Below are positions 7,901-11,853 of a stretch of DNA of 11,853 nucleotides, piece after piece. Made by a program: the position numbers and the translations under genes. The stretch is from Thermoplasmata archaeon. Its GTDB lineage: Archaea; Thermoplasmatota; Thermoplasmata; Lutacidiplasmatales; UBA184. The number at the start of each line of letters is the position of its first letter. Position 1 is the stretch's first letter. The notes beneath the pieces were generated by a model, which was not told the origin of the DNA, did not search any database, and saw nothing but the letters and a program-made list of their open reading frames with translations. Where the stretch lies: assembly GCA_030043255.1 (NCBI GenBank), contig JASHYB010000107.1:1-11853 (forward strand), given 5' to 3'.

Positions 7901-8623
7901 TTCAGCGAGAGCGGCCTTCCAACCGGCACGCTCGGCCGTGCAGGCTGGACGGTCGTGCTCAACGGGACCGCACGTCACGCGACCTCTCGCCAGATAGTCT
8001 TCAACGACGTGCCTAACGGGAGCTACGTGGCCTTCACGGCTGGCCCCTCAGGCTTTGAATCGGGCCATGCCGTCCTCTTGACGAACGTCAGCGGCTCGAC
8101 CAGCATCGGAATCATCTTCGCCAAGGGACCGACCGCGAATCTGGCGTTTCGAGAGAAGGGCCTGCCCAAGAACTCCCGATGGTGCCTCCAGCTAGAGGAT
8201 GAAGAACAATGCACCGCGGACTCGTACCTAAGGTATGGCAATCTCACCCCTGGGACGTACGCCTACGAGGTCGTCTCGCCGCTTTCGGGACAGCGAGTCG
8301 ATGGCCTCGCAGGGGGGATCGCCATCCCTCCGGCAGGGAACCTAACGGTGACCCGAAGTGAAACCATCACCTTCTCCTTCTCCTACCCGTATCAGGTGGT
8401 CTTCTCCGAGGTCGGCCTGACGGGTGGAACCTGGTCGGTGACCATAGGCGGAGTTGCGAAGTCGAACTCCTCCGGCGGAACGATCACGTTTGACCTCCCG
8501 AACGGCACCTATCGCTACACGCTGGCAAGCGTAGTGGGCTACCGGATCACGGCGGCCCCGCAGCGCGTGGTGATCGATGGACGGACCGCCGCGGTCACCG
8601 TGAAGTACCGACCTCGATCCTAG
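4976..8623 (+). CDS. large secreted YVTN beta-propeller surface protein with Ig-like repeats
   Basis: A 1215-residue exported protein. Residues 1-30 look like a Sec signal peptide: a charged start, the core VSLALCVGFLLLVPV and a VEAVA cleavage region. Residues 31-125 are low-complexity Ser/Pro/Glu-rich. Residues 128-729 hold 14 blades of about 42 residues with the YVTN pattern (for example PSGVTFDELSGDVYVANSGS), fitting two seven-bladed propellers. Six Ig-like repeats of about 80 residues begin near 730, 806, 892, 973, 1055 and 1140, marked by FSESGLPTGT-type openings and LPNGTY-type turns. About 20 N-glycosylation sequons lie in the repeats. No C-terminal membrane helix is present, so retention would need glycans or partners. 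A role in surface layer, adhesion or ligand binding is inference. 15 of the first 50 codons end in A or T. Confidence 0.9.
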   Translation: MREGRGTLGTVSLALCVGFLLLVPVEAVADGLVGGTTGEAFADLQAMRSQQEQPADPGVPVPSAGESSAALRSPDRTVASSPTAERSSERPTLPAADSEVPGGPAVLSTLVPLTGDLSSGTETPVNDMEPVASTFDPSNDEVYVGGTSGSFSGNGENSGTITVLDAQTGLGLATLDVGANPQGLLYDNATQQIVALDSYSPLCDSYLTFISSITNEIVNFTALNCGGFGLAFDPQNGMIFAGTDIPSGNGYDYEIYVVSGLSSRVVATIPIFTQPYALAYDADREQLFVTSQNSHRIEIVNASTYSFEGNISLTSVSSGAVVDPVEGELFVDTGNNLSVIADTNDTIVASVPTAGALAYDSTDDEVLMTHANDTTNTLSFISGATAGVIGQIPLPLDPNPPDSICYDPVDRLAIVANAGSPLVDEIAVGDRLVVAQYPLSSEPDDVAYDTLTNQLFVTSTDTNLVIVIDAWNDAVTATIPVGVAPSGVTFDELSGDVYVANSGSDNVSIISDLTDTVVGTAELPSAPEAMVFDSGTDTVFVSLPESGSLAVLSGLEPATIANVTLGGLPRGMVYDAAISAIVVANPGTSSIDFVSDTTYHVIRDVPLASCATALVLDPQLNVLFVSETGAGFVQVVPALGTQAVSTIPDSGGPAGIAYDPAEGTVLVADIFSGNLTVINASEARVTANLRVGSDPTNVTYDPATGLAYSTQQVQGTVAILSPGPAPSYPVTFVASGIGTGSVWSVSLNDMESQSESSNLTIFEPNGSYPFFVSAPGALVVRPEFGVISVAGESVDLGLEFQWPSNRYVLTILEQDLPVNQRWSATLVAGQYSSEDVAQALQSLSFVVGNGSYSFFARTVTPTAGFAPVPLNGSVNVSGSNVTATVTFLPGNVITFGETGLPLGTQWYLHLSSGVNYTVAVDNLTASVPVDLPNGTYQYSSSCNSSRWAATPGNLTVNGTAATWIIPFTFQGFNVTFSESGLPTGTLGRAGWTVVLNGTARHATSRQIVFNDVPNGSYVAFTAGPSGFESGHAVLLTNVSGSTSIGIIFAKGPTANLAFREKGLPKNSRWCLQLEDEEQCTADSYLRYGNLTPGTYAYEVVSPLSGQRVDGLAGGIAIPPAGNLTVTRSETITFSFSYPYQVVFSEVGLTGGTWSVTIGGVAKSNSSGGTITFDLPNGTYRYTLASVVGYRITAAPQRVVIDGRTAAVTVKYRPRS

Positions 8624-8868
8624 CTGGCTGCGCCGGCGCGAGTGCGGATGGCATCGTGCGGGGGCCCAGCCGTGCAGGGAGCACGCGACGTCGCCGGTGG
8701 GACTCGTGCTCTCAGTGCCAATCGCTTGCGTCCCTAGCCCGACGCGCTCGCGGAGTGAAGGTCAGGGACCGGCCAACTGTCGGGATTCCGTCCCTTACCA
8801 TCACTTACCTGTCATCCGGTGCCCCGGTCGTCCTGGGACTCGAAGCTCTCCGCCAGAACTCTCCAGGC

Positions 8869-8911
8869 TTTCAATATAGGTCAGATCCGGGCGCAGTCGG
8901 CTGCGGACTGC
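8869..8911 (+). other. orphan TATA-like run followed by a hairpin
   Basis: TTTCAATATA (8869-8878) stands out in GC-rich DNA. It is followed by a perfect 6-bp stem, GCAGTC (8893-8898) and GACTGC (8906-8911), with a 7-base loop. A start about 26 bp after the box falls inside the stem, and no open frame follows, so a small RNA is only a possibility. Confidence 0.2.
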
Positions 8912-8961
8912 AAACTCACTCTACGCTAAGGGCTCCTCCCCATTCGTGACTTCGGGCGAGC

Positions 8962-8973
8962 CGGGCGCGGAGG
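8962..8973. repeat. 12-base direct copy of the tRNA-Arg 3' end
   Basis: CGGGCGCGGAGG is identical to 9698-9709, the discriminator base, acceptor 3' strand and first T-stem bases of tRNA-Arg, in the same orientation. The two copies flank the relBE-like module. It could be an attachment-site relic; the match stops abruptly on both sides. Confidence 0.35.
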
Positions 8974-9063
8974 AGTCCGCATCCATCGAGTAACCGAGTC
9001 TACCGGCACGACCTACCGGTACCGCATGGCTCCCCGACGCAGAACGCGGTCCCCGACAGTCCT

Positions 9064-9089
9064 GGCTCAGCCGTGGGCTCGGCTGGCCC
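9064..9089. terminator. hairpin downstream of the RelE/ParE toxin gene
   Basis: GGCTCAGCCG and CGGCTGGCCC pair over 10 bp with a 6-base loop (TGGGCT). The single imperfect pair is a G-U in a plus-strand transcript but an A-C mismatch in a minus-strand one. It begins 24 bp beyond the toxin stop codon. There is no T tract, which archaeal terminators usually need, so the terminator role is uncertain. Confidence 0.3.
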
Positions 9090-9112
9090 GAACTACCGAA
9101 GTGGGGACACGC

Positions 9113-9424
9113 TCAGACTTTCCGAACCAGCTCCTTCGCCCGAGCAAGCTTCCGATAGAATCCGGGGCGGGCCCCGAACCCACCGATCTTGATGGTATCA
9201 CCCTCCACGACGAAGAACATCCGATAGCCGCCAACCTTCATCGACCAAACGGGAGATACGACCCCCGCGGGCGGAGAGAGCTGGGCCACGCTGTAGCCTG
9301 AGCCGGCGGCGAAGGGGTTGGCCGACATCTGACGAATCGCCCTTTCGTAGATGGCACGGACTCCCGGGGGCAACTGCAGAAATTCGGCGACCGCCCTGCG
9401 GTGGCGCAGGACCCGGTAGGGCAC
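9113..9424 (-). CDS. RelE/ParE-family toxin
   Basis: A 103-residue protein with the RelE/ParE layout: an N-terminal strand YRVLRH, two helices ending in QMSANPF, then the strand-rich core WSMKVGGYRMFFVVEGDTIKIGGFGARPGFY and a basic C-terminal helix. RelE members cleave mRNA in the ribosome and ParE members act on DNA gyrase; the sequence does not decide between them. The GGYRMFF strand and the Arg near FGARPGFY are the usual family marks. A loop at about 40-58 (AGSGYSVAQLSPPAGVVSP) is longer than I would expect. It starts with GTG one base after the antitoxin's TAG, so it is translationally coupled to it. Confidence 0.82.
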   Translation of the reverse strand: MPYRVLRHRRAVAEFLQLPPGVRAIYERAIRQMSANPFAAGSGYSVAQLSPPAGVVSPVWSMKVGGYRMFFVVEGDTIKIGGFGARPGFYRKLARAKELVRKV

Positions 9425-9425
9425 C

Positions 9426-9644
9426 CTATCGACCCCGCCTCCGACGCGCTCGGGACTCGACGAGCAGGTCGTTCACGGGTTCGAATTCGTCGGAGCGGAA
9501 TCGACGATTGAGCTCGGCCCAGCCGAGCCGGTTGGGGTGGGCGGCGAGCAAGAGTGAGATGACGTCATCGTAGGTCTCGTCCCCGGACTTGAGCATCCCG
9601 AGCAGCTCTCGGGTCCGCTGGCTGACCGCCACGGTGGTGTCCAT
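9426..9644 (-). CDS. antitoxin with ribbon-helix-helix-like N-terminus
   Basis: A 72-residue protein. The N-terminal half, TTVAVSQRTRELLGMLK then SGDETYDDVISLLL, is the pattern of archaeal RHH/VapB-like antitoxins: a DNA-binding strand, a helix, and a second helix entered through a G-x-E/T-Y-D-D-V turn. The C-terminal half (about 38-72) is charged, ends in RRRRGR, and is inferred to wrap and block the toxin. It is the first gene of the pair, as usual for antitoxins. A strong TATA-like box about 27 bp upstream of the ATG, with no Shine-Dalgarno, supports the start and a leaderless message. Autorepression by the RHH domain is expected from the family. Confidence 0.8.
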   Translation of the reverse strand: MDTTVAVSQRTRELLGMLKSGDETYDDVISLLLAAHPNRLGWAELNRRFRSDEFEPVNDLLVESRARRRRGR

Positions 9645-9666
9645 GCACCCGCCTATCGCCTATGGA

Positions 9667-9674
9667 TGATATAA
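9667..9674 (-). promoter_or_regulatory. TATA box of the relBE-like operon
   Basis: TTATATCA on the minus strand is centred about 27 bp upstream of the antitoxin ATG and is the best TATA match in the window. It lies 24 bp beyond the 3' end of tRNA-Arg, so the operon starts immediately downstream of the tRNA. Confidence 0.65.
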
Positions 9675-9697
9675 CGCCCACGAGAGAGCAGCTGACA

Positions 9698-9772
9698 CGG
9701 GCGCGGAGGGATTTGAACCCTCGACCGCCGGGTTAGGAACCCGGTGCCCTATCCAGGCTAGGCTACGCGCCC
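9698..9772 (-). tRNA. tRNA-Arg (anticodon CCT)
   Basis: All 75 bases fold into a complete cloverleaf. The acceptor stem pairs GGGCGCG with CGCGCCC; positions 8-9 are TA; the D arm is GCCT/GGGC with CCTGGA in the loop; the anticodon stem is CCGGG/CCCGG; the loop is TTCCTAA with U33 and anticodon CCT, reading AGG; the variable loop is CGGTC; the T stem is GAGGG/CCCTC with loop TTCAAAT; the discriminator is G. CCA is not encoded. No intron is present. A TATA-like CGTTATGG lies about 26 bp upstream. AGG is a rare arginine codon in many GC-rich genomes. Confidence 0.96.
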
Positions 9773-9794
9773 CGCTGGACCTGCTCGCCGGGTC

Positions 9795-9802
9795 CCATAA
9801 CG
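9795..9802 (-). promoter_or_regulatory. TATA-like box of tRNA-Arg
   Basis: CGTTATGG on the minus strand lies about 26 bp upstream of the first tRNA base. The same 8 bases occur on the plus strand at 9824-9831, making a perfect inverted repeat with a 21-base spacer; nothing convincing lies downstream of the plus-strand copy. Confidence 0.45.
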
Positions 9803-9972
9803 AAAGCGACTCGGCGGACCCTCCGTTATGGCGAGAGCGAAAGCGGACGGGGGACGCCACCGCCCGCGCCGATCACCGCCCGAGCTGGGCACGTGGGGCA
9901 AGGGTACCGGAACCGACCGGGACGGTAGGACGGGAGTGTCAGCTCAAGGCAGCCTGGGCAGTGCCTAACACC

Positions 9973-10509
9973 TCACAGCGTCGCGCCACAGCTCCCGCAG
10001 TGGCGCGATCCGGGCTGATTCAGCGCGCCGCAGTAGCGGCAGTGCAGGAAGACCAGCGGCGTCATCTGCCCGGACGTCGAGGTCGTGGCCGCGGCGGTTG
10101 GCCCTGCCGGACCGTGCTTGGAGGCCCGCTCCGAGAGCAGCCGGGTCCGTGCCGTTTGGATCGCCTCGGCGATCTTGGCCGCGTTGGGAGTGGCAAACGT
10201 ACAGGCGAACTGCGGTCCAGCCTCCACGCGGAGCGCGGACTCCTTGCGCGCGGGGGTGAAGGAGTGGACGTTGCTGACGTAGGCGAGGTCCAGGTCGAGG
10301 AGGGTTCTGGGAGCGTGTCCAACGGACTGCTCGGCCATGACCCCCTCGAACACGAGCCGGTGACTGGTCAGGTAGAGCGTGCCAGAGACCCGAGCGGACC
10401 CGGCGGGGCCAACCGCCCACGGAACCCACTCTGACCCGATCTGCACCTCCCCCAGCCTCAGCATCATGTCCGGCGAAGGCTTCACGCGTGTCGCCGACTT
10501 GAAGGTCAC
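9973..10509 (-). CDS. GRAM/PH-like domain protein with C-terminal zinc ribbon
   Basis: A 178-residue soluble protein. Residues about 18-128 resemble a GRAM or bacterial PH domain: ARVSGTLYLTSHRLVFEGV is the typical strand pair, followed by RTLLDLDLAYVSNVHSF, further strands (about 92-107) and a closing helix (109-127). A Thr/Ser/Gly/Pro linker (130-150) leads to a zinc ribbon, C157-x2-C160 and C171-x2-C174, in the form CRYCGALN-x-PGSRHCGSCG. Such domains mediate lipid or protein contacts; the exact role is unknown. It starts with GTG preceded by GGTGA (10513-10517), a Shine-Dalgarno match with only 3 bases of spacing; ATGs at 10467 and 10464 are alternatives. It lies 216 bp downstream of the regulator gene on the same strand, with a strong inverted repeat between. 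Confidence 0.75.
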   Translation of the reverse strand: MTFKSATRVKPSPDMMLRLGEVQIGSEWVPWAVGPAGSARVSGTLYLTSHRLVFEGVMAEQSVGHAPRTLLDLDLAYVSNVHSFTPARKESALRVEAGPQFACTFATPNAAKIAEAIQTARTRLLSERASKHGPAGPTAAATTSTSGQMTPLVFLHCRYCGALNQPGSRHCGSCGATL

Positions 10510-10558
10510 TCCTCACCGGAGCGTTGCCGCCCCGATCGGCGACCCGAGAGGCCGGCGG

Positions 10559-10614
10559 GGAGGGAGCTTTCTGCGGCGGGCTCGCCGCCCCGACTCTGAC
10601 CCCGAGCTCCCTCC
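10559..10614. other. nested inverted repeat upstream of the GRAM/zinc-ribbon gene
   Basis: A perfect 10-bp pair, GGAGGGAGCT (10559-10568) and AGCTCCCTCC (10605-10614), encloses a second perfect hairpin, GCGGCG (10573-10578) and CGCCGC (10583-10588), with a 4-base loop. It lies in the 216-bp gap between two minus-strand genes and ends about 50 bp upstream of the GTG start. It could be a leader structure or an attenuator-like element. No T tract follows. Confidence 0.45.
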
Positions 10615-10725
10615 TGCCGCCGCGTCCTCGCCCTGCTCCACCCTGCCGCGATGGCCGCACGAGCCGACGCCGGGACCCGGCGGTCCCCGCTCGCGGAGCA
10701 CGGAGCAACTGGGACGGTCTGCCGT

Positions 10726-11826
10726 TCAGGCGCGCTTCGGCGCGTCGGGCGACTTCGCCGGCGGGAGCAGTCGATCGTACCGATGGTCGACCGTGGAGAC
10801 GAAACCGTTCGCCGGCTCCTGCAGGATCTCGATGCCCTCGAGGTACTCGCGCATCGTCGGCAGGACCGGCCGACGCGCGCCCCCCTCGTCGGACGTTCGA
10901 GGCGTCGACCCCCCGAGCGCCCCGAAGAGCCATCGGTCGGCCCCGGTGGCGAACAGGAACGGGTAGACCCGGGACTCCCGGCAGAGCGTCGCGAAGAGGA
11001 CGTCCGGCCGCGCGTCCACCTTCGGGGTGCCGGTGACCAGAACCACCTGGTCCGCGGCGCGGCCCTGGTAGGGTGGCAGGCGGCCGGGGTCGAGAATGGT
11101 ACGGTGCACGACGACCCCTCGCTGGAGCAGACGTCGCTGCGAGAACGGCAGTCCGAGCGGACCGACGAGGTGGCCGCCGCGGCCCTGGTCGCTCGCGGCG
11201 AACGGCCGGAGGACGAGCTCGGAAGCGGCCCACCACTGGTGCGCCGACAACGGGGCGACGGTCGGCGGACCGTCCGCCTCTCCGGTCGCACCGCCTCCGA
11301 GGCCGTGGGGATAGGCGAGGGTGCCGTCGAAGCCGGCGACGTGACACCAGAGTCCTTCGTAGTCGAAGTAGACCGGGATGGCCGGCCCTTCGGCCGCGAC
11401 CGTCGTCACCGACGGCGGGGGGGCGAGGTGGCCGGCGTCCAGCTTACCGACCAGGCGCTCCACGTCGGCGGCCTTGTGGTGGAAGATCACGGCCAGCACG
11501 ACCTGGCTCCCCCGCCAGACCACGACCGCGCTCGGCTCCTCCGAGAGGAGCCGTACGAGGTCGTCGAACCGGTCGGCGAACGGTCGGACGAGCAGGAAGC
11601 TCACCAGGGGACGGCCGAAGGCGACCGGGTGCGGTAGGTAGCGATCGCGCAGCCAGCCCTCGTCGTACGCCCGGCGACGTATCGCATGGTAGGTCGAGCG
11701 CGGCACGTCGATCAGGTGCAGGCGCTCGCGCTCCCGGTCCGGCCGCGACGCGAGCAGGACCGCGATCACCCGCGCTTCGGCGTCGGTCAGCCCGCGCACG
11801 GCTCTCCATCCCTGACGGGGAGACAC
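10726..11826 (-). CDS. winged-helix transcriptional regulator with AsnC-like alpha/beta domain
   Basis: A protein of about 366 residues. Residues 12-62 form a winged helix: LTDAEARVIAVLLAS, then IDVPRSTYHAIRRRAYDEGWL as recognition helix and wing. Residues about 68-140 (GRPLVSFLLVRPF to KLDAGHLAPPPSVTTV) resemble the ferredoxin-like fold of Lrp/AsnC effector domains. PVYFDYEGLW (151-160) and the C-terminal half contain no domain I can name. It is far longer than ordinary Lrp proteins. It starts with GTG at 11826, but a GTG at 11799 has GGAG just upstream and better matches the high-GC3 part of the gene, so residues 1-9 may not be real. The frame stays open to the window edge, so an upstream start cannot be excluded. 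The GRAM gene follows on the same strand. Confidence 0.75.
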   Translation of the reverse strand: MSPRQGWRAVRGLTDAEARVIAVLLASRPDRERERLHLIDVPRSTYHAIRRRAYDEGWLRDRYLPHPVAFGRPLVSFLLVRPFADRFDDLVRLLSEEPSAVVVWRGSQVVLAVIFHHKAADVERLVGKLDAGHLAPPPSVTTVAAEGPAIPVYFDYEGLWCHVAGFDGTLAYPHGLGGGATGEADGPPTVAPLSAHQWWAASELVLRPFAASDQGRGGHLVGPLGLPFSQRRLLQRGVVVHRTILDPGRLPPYQGRAADQVVLVTGTPKVDARPDVLFATLCRESRVYPFLFATGADRWLFGALGGSTPRTSDEGGARRPVLPTMREYLEGIEILQEPANGFVSTVDHRYDRLLPPAKSPDAPKRA

Positions 11827-11853
11827 CCTAGCATGGGGTCCAGCTACGACGGC

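Larger units (their letters stand above)
8624..9112. other. 489-bp stretch without a convincing gene
   Basis: I find no frame here with coding character: the longest open frame (8656-8949, +) has no recognisable domain. The stretch holds a GC palindrome GCGCCGGCGC at 8630-8639 just after the upstream stop codon, an isolated A/T run TTTCAATATA at 8869-8878, a hairpin at 8893-8911, a 12-base copy of the tRNA-Arg 3' end at 8962-8973, and a strong hairpin at 9064-9089. Confidence 0.6.

Noticed and set aside
8656..8949. 97-residue plus-strand open frame in the gene-free stretch
   Set aside because: No domain, no promoter or ribosome site, and no codon bias like that of the neighbours.
9660..9860. 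66-residue minus-strand open frame containing GHRVPNPAVEGSNPSAP
   Set aside because: This is the translation of the tRNA-Arg gene itself; the peptide is a well-known artefact of reading through a tRNA.
9965..11347. 460-residue minus-strand open frame
   Set aside because: It is Arg/Pro/Gly-rich low complexity and overlaps two genes with recognisable domains in another frame; a GC-rich shadow.
10651..11637. 328-residue plus-strand open frame
   Set aside because: It is antisense to the winged-helix regulator, has no recognisable domain and mirrors its GC bias.
1..11853. CRISPR arrays, insertion sequences, rRNA or an integrase gene
   Set aside because: I found no regularly spaced repeats, no transposase or integrase motifs and no rRNA-like stretch.

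Overview
The window looks like chromosomal DNA of a GC-rich archaeon, probably of the Thermoplasmata. Four things point that way. TATA-like boxes sit about 26-30 bp upstream of several start codons with no Shine-Dalgarno between (leaderless transcripts). The tRNA gene does not encode its CCA end. There is a HepT/MntA pair whose MntA carries a zinc ribbon. The very large secreted protein combines YVTN beta-propellers with 'FxExGLPxGTxW' repeats, a style I associate with Thermoplasmata surface proteins. The lineage call is inference; no ribosomal marker is present.

Layout. 1-311 (+): 3' end of an unrecognised, probably exported beta-rich protein whose 102 visible codons all end in G or C. 551-808 (-): small two-helix membrane protein. 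1099-1839 (-) and 2226-3053 (+): two divergent, unrelated SAM-dependent methyltransferases; the 386 bp between them holds a TATA/SD signal and a degenerate tRNA-Arg-like relic. 3060-3880 (-): MntA-HepT toxin-antitoxin operon with an ATGA overlap and a palindrome over its TATA box. 4147-4752 (-): two-helix membrane protein with a possible PH-like tail, divergent from 4976-8623 (+), a 1215-residue secreted protein with 14 propeller blades and six Ig-like repeats. 8624-9112: no convincing gene. 9113-9644 (-): RHH-like antitoxin plus RelE/ParE toxin. 9698-9772 (-): intact tRNA-Arg(CCT). 9973-10509 (-): GRAM/PH-like protein with a C-terminal zinc ribbon. 10726-11826 (-): large winged-helix regulator reaching close to the window edge.

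Function. Two toxin-antitoxin modules, a large surface protein and stand-alone methyltransferases make 2.1-9.7 kb look like accessory DNA. It is bounded on the right by tRNA-Arg and on the left by a 40-nt stretch 33/40 identical to that tRNA in the same orientation. No integrase is visible, so an old, decayed integration is only a hypothesis. The right end (regulator, structured spacer, GRAM/zinc-ribbon protein) may be one co-directional transcription unit.
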